From: Actinomycetes bacterium
Lineage (GTDB): Bacteria; Actinomycetota; Acidimicrobiia; Acidimicrobiales; Ilumatobacteraceae
Direction: 5' to 3'
Length of the DNA stretch: 64,000 nucleotides
Assembly (NCBI GenBank): GCA_025360105.1
Contig: JANYCT010000091.1
Location: 1 to 64,000, forward strand
A program made the translations under genes and the position numbers. The first letter of the stretch is position 1; every line of letters begins with the position of its first letter. The notes beneath the pieces are model-generated. The model made no database searches and was not told the DNA's origin. It saw only the letters and a list, made by a program, of their open reading frames with translations. This document shows, piece after piece, positions 51,579 through 60,998 of this stretch.

Positions 51579-54500
51579 TCAGCCCAACTGCTCGAGGCGG
51601 ACGAGTTCTCGGGTGATGCGCTGCGGGCTCACGGGTTTCGCGGTGCCGAGCACCTGTGCAAACAGACCGATCCGCAGTTCTTCGAGCATCCAACCCAGGT
51701 CGATGACGTCGCTGTTCATCTGACCCGGTTCGAGGCGGCTGAGCAGCGCGCCGTAGCGGCGTTCCAACTGCACGGCGGTGACCATTCGATCACCATCGCG
51801 GGCGACTTCGGTGGGCAGCTTCTCGAGGCGACGCCTGATGCCGCGCAGGTAACGCAACACATCGTCGAGACGCATGACGCCCGTTGCAGTGACGAAACCG
51901 GGGCGCACAAGTCGGCCCACCTGAGCACGAACATCGGCCAGTGCCGGTGCGAGCGCCGGCGCGACGAGTCGCCTCGCGGCCTCCTCCACGTGCGCCGCAG
52001 CCACGAAGATCTCGCCAACTCGCCCCAGCGCCGTGCTTGCCGTGTTCGCAAGTGTCGCTCGTGCGCTTTGCTGCAGGCGGCGAAAGGCCGCTTCGTCCCA
52101 CACTCCGTCGCCGTGGCCGGCAATCACACGGTCTGCCGCAGCGGTGATGCAGTCATCGACCAGTTCGCCCAAGGTCGCCGCCGGGTTACGGCCGATTGCC
52201 AACAACGCATCGTTGCTGATCTCGCGCCCGATCGACTTGCGTGAGATCGGCACGGTTAACAGCAGGAGTCGCCGAATACCGGCACGCATCACCCTCGTCT
52301 GGATCTGCGCATTCGTGAAGACCCGCACCGAGACGCTGTCGCCATCGTCGATGAGCGCAGGGTACCCCCGTACAACATGACCATCACGGGTCGTCTCGAT
52401 CATCGGAGCAAGCGTGCCGATATCCCAGTCGACGATGCCGCCGCGTTCCATGCCCGGCGCTGTTGCTGCGATCGCCTCGCGGGCACGGCCGCTCAGTCGC
52501 TTGCGGAGCGCATCGAGATCCTTGCCAAGCGCAAGACACCGGCCGTCATCGCCTTCGATGGAGAACGTGATCCTGAGATGGGCCGGCACGCGCGAGATGT
52601 CGAACGCCCCAGGCGTGACCCGCTCGCCGCCGATGTCGCCGATGACGGCGGCGAGACCCTCGGTGAGCGGGGCATCGCTCGGCGACAGGCGACTGTTGGC
52701 TCGCCGGGCGCTCTCGGCCACCGGCACCAGATTGCGACGGGTCGCCTTCGGAAGCGTCCACACGAGCGCCGCCACGAGTTGTTCGCGAAAGCCTGCGACC
52801 TGCCAGTCGAATCCGTCGCTGCGCAGGCGATTCAGAACGCTGAGGGGCACGTGAACCGTGACGCCATCGAGATCATCGCCCGGATCGAATCGATATGTCA
52901 CAGGCAGGGTGAGATCGTCCTGACGCCACGAGTCGGGGAACTCGTGCGTACCAAGCACGCCCTCGTCACTCGCGCTCAGTCCCGCAATGTCGAGATCGGA
53001 TGCCGCGAGGTCGAGCAATGCCGGGTGCGCGTTGCGCTCGTCCTTCCACCAGCGATCGAAGTGCCGTCCCGAGGCGACCTCCGCGCCGACGCGTCGGTCG
53101 TAGAAGCCGAACAGCGTTGCGTCGTTCACCAGATCGACGCGGCGAGCCTTGTCGCCCAATGCCCGCACCTGTTGGAGAAAAGTCCGGTTCTGTGCGGCAA
53201 ACGCGTGAGACGTGACCCAGTCACCACCGATCAGTGCATGGCGAATGAACATCTCTCGTGCCACGCCAGGATCGACGCGGTCGTACCCGATACGTCGGCC
53301 CGTAACAATCGCCAGACCATAGAGGGTGGCCCGCTCGACGGTGATGGCGCGCGCGCCTCGCACATCCCACACCGGGTCGCCGTAGGAGCGCTTCACCAGC
53401 GAGCCACCAAGTCGCTCTGCCCACTCGGGCTGCACGCTCGCGCCGACCCTGCCCCACAGGCGATTCGTCTCCACCAACTCGGCCACCATCAGCCAACGCG
53501 GCGGCTTCTTGGCAAGCGCCGAGCCGGGGACCACCGCGAACTTTGATCCGTGGGCACCTTTGAATTCGCGACGCTCGCCGTCGCGCATCCCGAGGTGCGA
53601 CAATAAGCCGGCGAGTAACGACTGATGCACCTGATCGGGATGGCCACGTTCGGTTCCCGGGCGTACCCCCAACGTTCCGGTGATCTGGCGGAGTTGACTG
53701 AACAAATCCTGCCACTCGCGCACGCGCAGGTAGTTCAGGTATTCAGTGCGGCAGAGCTTGCGAAACTGGCTCGTGGACATCAACCGCTGTTGTTCGCGGA
53801 GGTAATCCCACAATGCGACGATTCCCAGGAAATCTGATCCGTCGACCACGAACCGGGCGTGTGCCTCGTCAGCAGCCTGGCGCGACGCTGTGGGGCGCTC
53901 GCGAGGATCCTGGATCGACAGCGCTGCTGCGATCACCATCACTTCGCGCACACAGCCATGCCGGTCTGCCTCCAAGACCATCCGACCAAGTCGGGGGTCG
54001 AGCGGCAGCCGCGCCAGGCGGCGTCCCAGCGGCGTGAGCCTGCGCTGATCGGCAGGCTGGCTCGCGTTGAGCGCGCCTAATTCCTCGAGCACGGCGACAC
54101 CATCGCGCACCGCACGGCTGTCGGGTGGATCGAGGAATGGAAACGTGTCGACGTCACCCAAACCGAGCGCTGTCATCTGCAGGATCACCGATGCGAGATT
54201 CGTGCGCAGAATCTCTGGCTCGGTAAACTCCGGGCGTACTTCGAAGTCGTCCTGCGCGTAGAGGCGGATACAGATACCCGCGGCCACCCGGCCACAGCGA
54301 CCGGCACGCTGGTTTGCCGATGCCTGCGAGATCGGTTCGATGGGCAGACGCTGCACCTTCAGACGATGGCTGTACCGGCTCATCCGCACCGCGCCGGCGT
54401 CGACGACGTAACGCACGCCCGGAACGGTGAGCGAGGTCTCTGCAACATTTGTGCTCAAGATCACGCGCAGTCCGGTGTGCGACTGGAAGATGCGGTGCTG

Positions 54501-55385
54501 CTCAGGTGCCGACAACCGTGCGTAGAGCGGAAGGATCTCGGTGTTCGTCCACTCGAGCCTGCGTAGCGCGTCGGCGGTGTCGTGAATCTCGCGTTCGCCG
54601 CTGAGGAACACCAACACATCGCCCGGGCCCTCATGGCGGAGTTCGTTCACGGCATCGCACACCGCGTGCACCTGGTCGCGATCGTCGTCGAGGTCGGCGA
54701 TCAGCGATGCCCCATACGGCCGGTAGCGAATCTCCACCGGAAAGGTGCGACCCGTGACCTCGATGACCGGCGCGGCGCTGAAGTGTTGGGCGAACCGCGC
54801 CGTATCGATGGTGGCCGAGGTAACGATCAGTTTCAGATCCGGACGGCGCGGCAACAACTGCTTGAGATAGCCGAGCAGGAAATCCACGTTGAGGCTGCGC
54901 TCGTGCGCCTCGTCGATAATCAGCGTGTCGTAGCGCGACAGCAGACGGTCGTGTTGAATCTCGGCGAGCAGGATGCCATCGGTCATGACCTTCACCAGAG
55001 TCGCGTCGCTCACGCGATCCGTGAAGCGAACGGTGTAGCCCACCAGCGCGCCCAGTTCGGTTTGCAACTCCTCGGCAACACGTTCGGCAATGGTGCGCGC
55101 CGCGACCCGCCTCGGCTGGGTGTGCCCAATGAGGCCCGTGATGCCCCGGCCCAATTCCAGACAAAGCTTGGGCAGCTGCGTGCTCTTACCCGAACCCGTC
55201 TCCCCGGCCACGATGACCACCTGATGATCGCGGATCGCCGCGAGGAGGTCGTTGCGTCGAGCGCTGATCGGCAGCGACGAGGGGTACGCAATAGCCGGCA
55301 CACTCGCACGGCGAGCGTCGAGGCGCGCTCGGCTTCGCGCCGCTTTCCCGGCATCGTCCCGGGCGTGATCCCGGACCTGGTTCAA
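51579..55385 (-). CDS. hrpA: HrpA-type ATP-dependent DEAH helicase
   Basis: RNA helicase of the HrpA group (about 1268 aa). Walker A is VAGETGSGKST near residues 60-68, followed by the DEAH box DEAHERSLNVD, the helicase C-terminal motif QRAGRCGRVAAG, HA2 and OB domains, and the long actinobacterial C-terminal region. The start is uncertain. A TTG at 55385 overlaps the PPK2 stop (TTGA), the same coupling style as elsewhere, and keeps the basic N-terminal segment seen in homologues. A GTG at 55301 is the alternative. An ATG at 55526 would overlap PPK2 by 145 bases and is not favoured. Confidence 0.9.
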   Translation of the reverse strand: MNQVRDHARDDAGKAARSRARLDARRASVPAIAYPSSLPISARRNDLLAAIRDHQVVIVAGETGSGKSTQLPKLCLELGRGITGLIGHTQPRRVAARTIAERVAEELQTELGALVGYTVRFTDRVSDATLVKVMTDGILLAEIQHDRLLSRYDTLIIDEAHERSLNVDFLLGYLKQLLPRRPDLKLIVTSATIDTARFAQHFSAAPVIEVTGRTFPVEIRYRPYGASLIADLDDDRDQVHAVCDAVNELRHEGPGDVLVFLSGEREIHDTADALRRLEWTNTEILPLYARLSAPEQHRIFQSHTGLRVILSTNVAETSLTVPGVRYVVDAGAVRMSRYSHRLKVQRLPIEPISQASANQRAGRCGRVAAGICIRLYAQDDFEVRPEFTEPEILRTNLASVILQMTALGLGDVDTFPFLDPPDSRAVRDGVAVLEELGALNASQPADQRRLTPLGRRLARLPLDPRLGRMVLEADRHGCVREVMVIAAALSIQDPRERPTASRQAADEAHARFVVDGSDFLGIVALWDYLREQQRLMSTSQFRKLCRTEYLNYLRVREWQDLFSQLRQITGTLGVRPGTERGHPDQVHQSLLAGLLSHLGMRDGERREFKGAHGSKFAVVPGSALAKKPPRWLMVAELVETNRLWGRVGASVQPEWAERLGGSLVKRSYGDPVWDVRGARAITVERATLYGLAIVTGRRIGYDRVDPGVAREMFIRHALIGGDWVTSHAFAAQNRTFLQQVRALGDKARRVDLVNDATLFGFYDRRVGAEVASGRHFDRWWKDERNAHPALLDLAASDLDIAGLSASDEGVLGTHEFPDSWRQDDLTLPVTYRFDPGDDLDGVTVHVPLSVLNRLRSDGFDWQVAGFREQLVAALVWTLPKATRRNLVPVAESARRANSRLSPSDAPLTEGLAAVIGDIGGERVTPGAFDISRVPAHLRITFSIEGDDGRCLALGKDLDALRKRLSGRAREAIAATAPGMERGGIVDWDIGTLAPMIETTRDGHVVRGYPALIDDGDSVSVRVFTNAQIQTRVMRAGIRRLLLLTVPISRKSIGREISNDALLAIGRNPAATLGELVDDCITAAADRVIAGHGDGVWDEAAFRRLQQSARATLANTASTALGRVGEIFVAAAHVEEAARRLVAPALAPALADVRAQVGRLVRPGFVTATGVMRLDDVLRYLRGIRRRLEKLPTEVARDGDRMVTAVQLERRYGALLSRLEPGQMNSDVIDLGWMLEELRIGLFAQVLGTAKPVSPQRITRELVRLEQLG

Positions 55386-56167
55386 GAGTCGGCGTCGTCG
55401 ATCAGATCGTCGATATGTGGCACTGGGAAGCCCGCCCGCCGCATCCCGGCCTCGATGCGATTGTTGAGCGTCTCCAAGACTGCGACACGCCCGAACCGCT
55501 TCTGCTCTGCAGCAATCACGTCCCACGGGCCGTGCGGATGATGTGTCCGTGCGAACATGTCCTCTGCCGCAGCGGCGTAATCTGCGTTGCGATCACGGTT
55601 GCGCCAATCCTCGGGCGTGAGCTTCCAACGCTTCAACGGATCGGTGGCCCGGGCCTGGAACCGGCGCGCCTGTTCTTCGTCGCTGATCTGCATCCAGAAC
55701 TTGACGAGGATCACGCCCTCGAGCACCAACGAACGTTCGAAGTCGACGATGGCTTTGTACCCGCGTCGCCACTCCGCATCAGTGGCATAGCCCTCGATGC
55801 GCTCCACCAAGACGCGTCCGTACCAACTGCGGTCGAACACCGACATGCCACCAAGACCCGGAATATCGGGGTAGAAGCGCCACAGGAAGTGGTGCCGCTT
55901 CTCCACTGCTGTTGGTACTCCACAATTGAGCACCTTGTAGTGCCGTGGGTCGAGATGGCCGACGACGACCTTGATGGCGCCACCCTTGCCCGAGGCATCG
56001 GGCCCCTCGAACACAACGAGCAATCCGGGTCCAACCTCGCCGGTGCCCATGTGTCCGCCAAGATGCAACCGCAATTGCAGCAGACGTCGTTGCTCACGTT
56101 CGAGCTGAGCGGTGTACTGATCGCGATCGAGCCGCTGCGTCATGTCGAGCTTGTCGAGAATTGTCAC
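55382..56167 (-). CDS. ppk2: PPK2-family polyphosphate kinase
   Basis: Polyphosphate:nucleotide phosphotransferase (261 aa, GTG start) that transfers phosphate between polyphosphate and nucleotides. Walker A FEGPDASGKGG is near residue 53, the PPK2 motifs RHHFLWRFYPDIPG and FDRSWYGRVLVERIEG, and the lid segment RRFQARATDPLKRWKLTPEDWRNR (read in pieces). The single-domain length fits class I or III; which nucleotide is used cannot be decided from motifs alone. It overlaps hrpA by four bases and follows the copper protein gene by 31. Confidence 0.9.
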   Translation of the reverse strand: MTILDKLDMTQRLDRDQYTAQLEREQRRLLQLRLHLGGHMGTGEVGPGLLVVFEGPDASGKGGAIKVVVGHLDPRHYKVLNCGVPTAVEKRHHFLWRFYPDIPGLGGMSVFDRSWYGRVLVERIEGYATDAEWRRGYKAIVDFERSLVLEGVILVKFWMQISDEEQARRFQARATDPLKRWKLTPEDWRNRDRNADYAAAAEDMFARTHHPHGPWDVIAAEQKRFGRVAVLETLNNRIEAGMRRAGFPVPHIDDLIDDADS

Positions 56168-56198
56168 GCGGCCACCTCGCGATCTTCATCTGCGGTCA

Positions 56199-57848
56199 TC
56201 ACGGCGACGTGGCGGCGATACGGAACGCGCCACGCATTACCGGATGAATACGACAGAAATAGGTGTAGGTCCCGGCAGGAAGGTTTGCCGGTGTGGACCA
56301 GGTCACGCGTCCAGCCGTCGGCGGGCCGACGGCGCCCAACTGCCCCGAGTCGAAGGAGATATCGGCATCGGCCAGCGGGTAGGCGATTCCCGTGGCTGCG
56401 TTACATGGTGCCTTGCACGCGGTAATGGTGTGCCATTCGCCATTGGCCAGCGGAGCGTCCTTGTTGTCATAGGTGATGGTGCCGCCCGGCGCCACCGTGG
56501 GGATGGCGTCGCCACGGAGCATGTCGCCCTGGCCATATATGAAGTCGGCGATCGGGATCGGATTCGAGGCTGGCTGAGACGGCAGCTTTGCGGCGTCGAA
56601 ATAGGTCGGGTCCGGCCCGCCACCGTGATTGTCGTTCTCGGCAAGGTGGCCATGAGTGAGCTCACCTTTCACGTCGACAGCGTTGGTGAACGGATCCAGG
56701 GCCGGCGTGTCCTTCTGTGTGGCTGCGTCGGCCATCCACACGATCATGATGCCCATCGATTCGTACCACGACGCCTTACCGCTGTCGTAGGTGGCCGTGG
56801 TGGAAAGCACGTCGCCCTTGTGCACTGCGACGCGCCAATTGTCGGGCGTCGCGCCCATCGCAACATCCCACGACACAGCGCCCGCTGGTTCCCAATAGTG
56901 GGCGATCGATTCGAACACGTGCGCCGTGTCGGTGGCGCCAGTCTTGGCGTGATCCGTGAGTGCCGTGGCGCCGACACGTTGCAGCCAGAGATCGGTGTGC
57001 AGACCTCCGGGGTGCAGGTGGCCTGCCGTGGCGAGCAAGATGCCATCGCGGTCGACCGTCCAGAGGTTCTTCGCCGGCGCGGTGCCATAAGGCGAGGCGG
57101 CATCGTCAGGGTAGGTGTAGACGCCATTCGAACCCGAACCCTTAATTACGTCGAAGACCGGATAAATGCTGCCGTTCTGCACGTCGGTCCAGATGGGGCG
57201 CGCCGGCTGAATACTTGCGGCCGCTGGGCTATCGGCCGGGATGAAGTCGATGTCGTAGGTGACCCACACCTGTTTGGGATCGGGCCACAGGTTGTGGATC
57301 ATGTAGTTCAGCGTCCACCTGTCGGAGGCCTTGTAGTGGTATCCGTACCCGGCTGGCAGGGCCATTGTGGTCTTTTCCTCACCAGCGGCAAAAAACCGTT
57401 CGGGGAGCGCCGATGTGGAATCACCCGCGGAGCCGTTCAACCACACGCCATGGTGGAGATGGATGACGTCGACGCCGGGAATCGACCCGTCGGCAAGACG
57501 CAGGTTCGGCGCAATTCGAACGATCCAGCCGTCGACGGTTGGCTTGGGGATCTTGCCCTTTGTGAAGTCGATGTTGTTCTGGCCCGGCAGAATGTCGATG
57601 GGCCCGATCTCGAAATGCATTCGCGTCGCGCCCGCCTGGATTGGCCGGTCGGCCACGGTTGACGTCGTGGCCACATCGGTGATCGTCGGACCCGCCCCAG
57701 TGTCTGGCGGTGCCACTGCAACGGGCGCCGGTGTAGAGCCGATGGAACGGGCGGCGGTTGGTACGCCGCTCGCATTCGTACTGGAACACGCCATTAGCAG
57801 CGCCCCTGCCATACCCAAAAGAACGAGGATTCGTGCACGGTGACGCAT
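56199..57848 (-). CDS. Secreted copper-binding lipoprotein: PHM/SURNod19-like domain plus cupredoxin
   Basis: Exported protein (549 aa) with a lipobox (LLMAC). The long N-terminal part has His-rich motifs VIHLHHGVWLN and GHLHPGGLHTDLW, resembling the SURNod19/peptidylglycine-monooxygenase-like fold that binds copper. The C-terminal about 100 residues form a cupredoxin with a type 1 copper site: His in EWHTITAC and Cys-His-Met in YFCRIHPVMRG. The ATG at 57848 is chosen for its signal peptide; the open frame begins at 57959. Electron transfer or copper handling outside the membrane is likely; the substrate is unknown. Confidence 0.82.
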   Translation of the reverse strand: MRHRARILVLLGMAGALLMACSSTNASGVPTAARSIGSTPAPVAVAPPDTGAGPTITDVATTSTVADRPIQAGATRMHFEIGPIDILPGQNNIDFTKGKIPKPTVDGWIVRIAPNLRLADGSIPGVDVIHLHHGVWLNGSAGDSTSALPERFFAAGEEKTTMALPAGYGYHYKASDRWTLNYMIHNLWPDPKQVWVTYDIDFIPADSPAAASIQPARPIWTDVQNGSIYPVFDVIKGSGSNGVYTYPDDAASPYGTAPAKNLWTVDRDGILLATAGHLHPGGLHTDLWLQRVGATALTDHAKTGATDTAHVFESIAHYWEPAGAVSWDVAMGATPDNWRVAVHKGDVLSTTATYDSGKASWYESMGIMIVWMADAATQKDTPALDPFTNAVDVKGELTHGHLAENDNHGGGPDPTYFDAAKLPSQPASNPIPIADFIYGQGDMLRGDAIPTVAPGGTITYDNKDAPLANGEWHTITACKAPCNAATGIAYPLADADISFDSGQLGAVGPPTAGRVTWSTPANLPAGTYTYFCRIHPVMRGAFRIAATSP

Positions 57849-57919
57849 GACCCAAACTGTAGTGGGCACAACCCCACCGCGCCCGTAGCGAACCCACGTC
57901 GTACGAGAGCCCGACGTGA

Positions 57920-59473
57920 TCAGCCGGACGCGAACGGCTGGGGCATCGCTGCGACGCATGAGGTGTCGAGCGGCGCTGCCGGGTCGTTGTAAAAAGCCAC
58001 AGCAATCGATGTAGCGCAGTCGTTCATGAACAGCACGCCGTGTCCGCCCCCCGGATATTGCAGGATGACTGCCGAGGGGAACTGCGTGCGGATCTCATCG
58101 GCAAACGACGGCGGAGTCGCTGGGTCGAGGGTGCCGTTCACGGCCAGCACCGGCACCGATCCCGATACCGGCGCGAGGTGACCACCGGCTACCGGATCGA
58201 CGGCCCAGACGTCGCACAACGCCCAGCCCCAGGTCAACACAACGTTCGCCCATTTGCCGGGATCGGCCAAGATCTGGCGGTCGGCATCAGTGAATGCGCT
58301 CGCTTCGTCGGCGCACTTGAAGACCTCATCAGCGCCTCGTGCAAAGTCGTCGCGAGGATCGTCAGCGGGCGCCTGTGTCAACGTTGAAGAGAAGCCGTCG
58401 AGACTCGAGTCATCACCGTTCGCAAGCGAAGCAGCAACTGCGGGTAGCAACGAGATGAGGTCTGTGCGTTGCATCGCCTGAAAGGCGCCTGAGTAGAGAT
58501 CTTTGCCGGAGATGGTGACCGCCGCGGCGGCGCCGGCGGCCGCCACCTGATGGGGGTGCGCATCCAGCCGAGCCGCCGCCAACGCAACATTTGTCTCCGG
58601 GTCACCGTGAACAGCACTGCATTTGGGTTGCGCCGCGCACGCAGCCGCAAGCCGGTAAATCGAATCGTTGGCATCGTGCACCAGGCTCGCCGGCCCGGTG
58701 GGCGCCGTGGTCACGGCGCTGTCGAGCACAAGGGCAGCGACACCCGCTGGGTCCTGCCGATACACCTCTCGCGCCAATCGGCCGCCGTAGCTGAAACCTG
58801 TGACGGTCCACTTCGCATAGCCGAGCGCCTTGCGGAGAGCCACCACATCGGCAGCGCTTTCAACAGCGTCATAGCCGTTGAGGTCGACACCCTGCGCAAT
58901 CAGTCGGTCACGGCATTGGCCAGCAGCGACCTTCGCGTAGGCGAGCCGCTCGGCCCATGGGTGAGTTGCGTCGAGTGAAGCATCGAGTTCAGGGCAGGCG
59001 AGATGCGGTTCGCTGCGCCCGACACCACGCTGGTCGAACACCACCACATCGGTCGGTCTGCCAGCAATGGTGACGTGGCCCGAGACGAACGGAGTGGACG
59101 CCGCATAGCCGGGGCCGCCGCTGAGATAGATCGACGGGAGTGAATCGGGGGATGCGCCGACACCGTGGACGACCGCCACCCAGAGCCGGATGGTGTGTGC
59201 CCCGGTACGGTCGCGACGCTCGGGTACATTGAGCCAGTAGCAGTCAGTGGGTGCGAGCTGATCTGATGTGTCGCACGCGCGCGGCGTGAGAGCGGCGGGT
59301 GCGATTGACGGTGCGATTGACGGTGCGATTGATGGCGCGCTCGAGTCAGCTGTCGTGATCTCGGGCAGCGCGGCACCCTGCGTCGTTCCCGTCGTCCCCC
59401 GTGTCGCCGAACTGCAGGCTGAGAGCACGATGACGCATCCGACTGCGAAACACCGGTGGAGTACGTGACGCAT
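57920..59473 (-). CDS. Secreted alpha/beta-hydrolase, TAP-like peptidase lipoprotein
   Basis: Exported hydrolase (517 aa) of the tripeptidyl-aminopeptidase (SlpD/TAP-like) group. A signal peptide with lipobox LSAC is followed by a repeat-encoded linker (SIAPSIAPSIAP). Catalytic residues: Ser in TGFSYGGRLAREV, Asp in VNGTLDPATPP, His in YPGGGHGVLF. FDQRGVGRSEPHLACPELD is the family's oxyanion region. The ATG at 59473 has an AAGAGG site. It lies downstream of the tRNA-Ala gene on the same strand, separated by a terminator. Confidence 0.9.
   Translation of the reverse strand: MRHVLHRCFAVGCVIVLSACSSATRGTTGTTQGAALPEITTADSSAPSIAPSIAPSIAPAALTPRACDTSDQLAPTDCYWLNVPERRDRTGAHTIRLWVAVVHGVGASPDSLPSIYLSGGPGYAASTPFVSGHVTIAGRPTDVVVFDQRGVGRSEPHLACPELDASLDATHPWAERLAYAKVAAGQCRDRLIAQGVDLNGYDAVESAADVVALRKALGYAKWTVTGFSYGGRLAREVYRQDPAGVAALVLDSAVTTAPTGPASLVHDANDSIYRLAAACAAQPKCSAVHGDPETNVALAAARLDAHPHQVAAAGAAAAVTISGKDLYSGAFQAMQRTDLISLLPAVAASLANGDDSSLDGFSSTLTQAPADDPRDDFARGADEVFKCADEASAFTDADRQILADPGKWANVVLTWGWALCDVWAVDPVAGGHLAPVSGSVPVLAVNGTLDPATPPSFADEIRTQFPSAVILQYPGGGHGVLFMNDCATSIAVAFYNDPAAPLDTSCVAAMPQPFASG
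59301..59336. repeat. Tandem repeat, 12-bp unit x3, inside the hydrolase gene
   Basis: Units at 59301-59312 and 59313-59324 are identical; the third (59325-59336) has two changes. In frame it encodes the SIAP-type linker repeats just after the signal peptide of the hydrolase. Confidence 0.9.
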
Positions 59474-59539
59474 AAACCTCTTACGACCGACGAGGGAGCA
59501 ACTTGCGATGTCTTACGACCATACTGCGCCTCACGGCGG

Positions 59540-59582
59540 TCCGAAACAAACGAGCCGGCTGCCTCGTGGGAGGCAACCGGCT
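59540..59582 (-). terminator. Terminator downstream of tRNA-Ala
   Basis: A 13-base-pair stem with one G-T pair (59553-59565 with 59570-59582, loop of four) is followed on the minus strand by CGTTTGTTTCGG. It lies 17 bases after the tRNA 3' end and separates it from the downstream hydrolase gene. Confidence 0.75.
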
Positions 59583-59599
59583 GATTGTACGTCTACGGG

Positions 59600-59672
59600 T
59601 GGAGCTGAGGGGAATTGAACCCCTGACCTCTTCATTGCGAACGAAGCGCTCTGCCAACTGAGCTACAGCCCC
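59600..59672 (-). tRNA. tRNA-Ala (CGC)
   Basis: A 73-nucleotide cloverleaf: seven-pair acceptor stem starting GGGGCTG, D arm GCTCAGTTGGCAGAGC, anticodon loop TTCGCAA (anticodon CGC, codon GCG) and T arm with GTTCAATTC. The discriminator base is A. The CCA end is not encoded. It follows the GlpR/SepX-like gene by about 30 bases on the same strand, so it may be co-transcribed. Confidence 0.97.
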
Positions 59673-59702
59673 GTGGAACGAGACCAGATCCTAGCGGCGC
59701 AA

Positions 59703-60314
59703 TCAGGCGGCACGGAACCAAGAATTATCCGCGTAGCGGCTCTGCTGTTCGTTCTGCTTGATCTGCACGAGCTTGTAGCAGTAGCCACACAGCGCCAAGA
59801 ATGACAACGCAAAGAGGTACATCATCGCGTTGGCATGCGTTGTAGCGGCAAGAAACAGCGTGGCGCACGTGGACAACACCAGCATGAACAACACGTTGGC
59901 GCGACGACGCCGCAACTCGGCGCGACCGACGACGCCTCGTGTGAGGTGCGCCTGACGATGGTGGATGTGCTCACCCGACCGAGAGACGCTTGGCTCGCCG
60001 TGCGTGCGGCGTTGCAACGAGGCGGTGTTCATCTGCTCACGATGATGCGTGGCGTGCTGGGGCTGCGAGCGATGCATCTGGCCAGGTCGTCCGCTTGCTG
60101 CAGGACGCGCCAGTGGCGACTGCGTGAGCGGTCGGGTCATCGATCGCATCGGCGCCATACCACGGGTTGGTACGGACCGCTGCAGGCTTGAGAGCTGACG
60201 GTTGAAATCAGACACCGAGGAGCCGGGACGGTTTTCGCTTCGGTTACGCAACAGCGGCGGCAAGAGCACAGCTGCCCATGCGGCAGCCACCGCGAGGATG
60301 ACGATTTGAGTCAC
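59703..60314 (-). CDS. GlpR/SepX-like membrane protein (putative cell-division factor)
   Basis: Membrane protein (203 aa, GTG start with a GGAAGG site). The N-terminus is a single membrane segment, TQIVILAVAAAWAAVLLPPLLR, followed by VSDFNRQLSSLQR. A long His/Arg/Ser-rich cytoplasmic linker leads to GRAELRRRRANVLFMLV and two C-terminal membrane segments. This layout and the AWAA-LLPPLLR start resemble GlpR (Corynebacterium/Mycobacterium) and SepX (Streptomyces), conserved division proteins. Those genes lie near moeA and moaC, as here. The match is by pattern, so moderate only. Confidence 0.55.
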   Translation of the reverse strand: MTQIVILAVAAAWAAVLLPPLLRNRSENRPGSSVSDFNRQLSSLQRSVPTRGMAPMRSMTRPLTQSPLARPAASGRPGQMHRSQPQHATHHREQMNTASLQRRTHGEPSVSRSGEHIHHRQAHLTRGVVGRAELRRRRANVLFMLVLSTCATLFLAATTHANAMMYLFALSFLALCGYCYKLVQIKQNEQQSRYADNSWFRAA

Positions 60315-60431
60315 TGTTCACCTTCCGTATGGGGAGAATTCGTGACTCGTTGGTCAGGGTGGGAGATCAGCATGAGAAAAAGGCGTCGGGCTGCATCCAT
60401 CGGTTTCGATGGTAACACATTCGTAACCTTA

Positions 60432-60947
60432 TTACGATTCTACTACGGGCATTTCGGCGGCCACAACGTGCTCGGCGCGGCGATACGTGCCCGAACGCCC
60501 GCCCGTTTTTTCCCACAGCGCGAGTTCGCCGATCACCATTGCCTTGTCGGCCGACTTGCACATGTCGTACACGGTGAGCGCCGCAACCGAGCACGCGTGC
60601 AGGGCTTCCATCTCCACCCCTGTGCGATCGATCGTGTCGACTTGGGCTTCGACGACGATCTGATCGTCGCCGATCTCGAAGTTGATGTACACCGACCCGA
60701 TGAGCAGCGGATGACACAGCGGAATCATGTCGGATGTGCGCTTTGCGGCCTGAATACCGGCAATGCGTGCGACGGCGAGCACGTCACCTTTGTTCACCTC
60801 GCGATTCGCAATCGCCGCCGTGGTCTCGGGGCGCATCTTCACGACGCATCGCGCGACCGCACGTCGGTGCGTGGGCTCCTTCGGGGTGACATCGACCATG
60901 CGGGCACGACCGAGTGGGTCGAGATGGGTGAACGACAGATCAGACAT
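60432..60947 (-). CDS. moaC: Cyclic pyranopterin monophosphate synthase (MoaC)
   Basis: Second enzyme of molybdenum cofactor synthesis (171 aa), making cyclic pyranopterin monophosphate. Family segments are GDVLAVARIAGIQAAKRTSD, IPLCHPLLIG and the catalytic region TGVEMEALHACSVAALTVYDMCK. The ATG at 60947 starts the conserved MSDLSFTHLD. It follows a secreted protein gene by 51 bases on the same strand as moaA and moeA. The 117-base gap downstream shows no clear signal. Confidence 0.96.
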   Translation of the reverse strand: MSDLSFTHLDPLGRARMVDVTPKEPTHRRAVARCVVKMRPETTAAIANREVNKGDVLAVARIAGIQAAKRTSDMIPLCHPLLIGSVYINFEIGDDQIVVEAQVDTIDRTGVEMEALHACSVAALTVYDMCKSADKAMVIGELALWEKTGGRSGTYRRAEHVVAAEMPVVES

Positions 60948-60998
60948 GTGACGCTTGATCGTAGTGACTCGGCGGTCGCTCGGCCGAGCATGCACTCC

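Noticed and set aside
55386-55526. ATG at 55526 as the hrpA start
   Set aside because: It would overlap ppk2 by 145 bases and the extra residues look like an out-of-frame reading of ppk2.
59600-59672. tRNA-Ala as an integration site of a mobile element
   Set aside because: No integrase, no repeated tRNA 3' fragment and no phage or plasmid genes are seen on either side.
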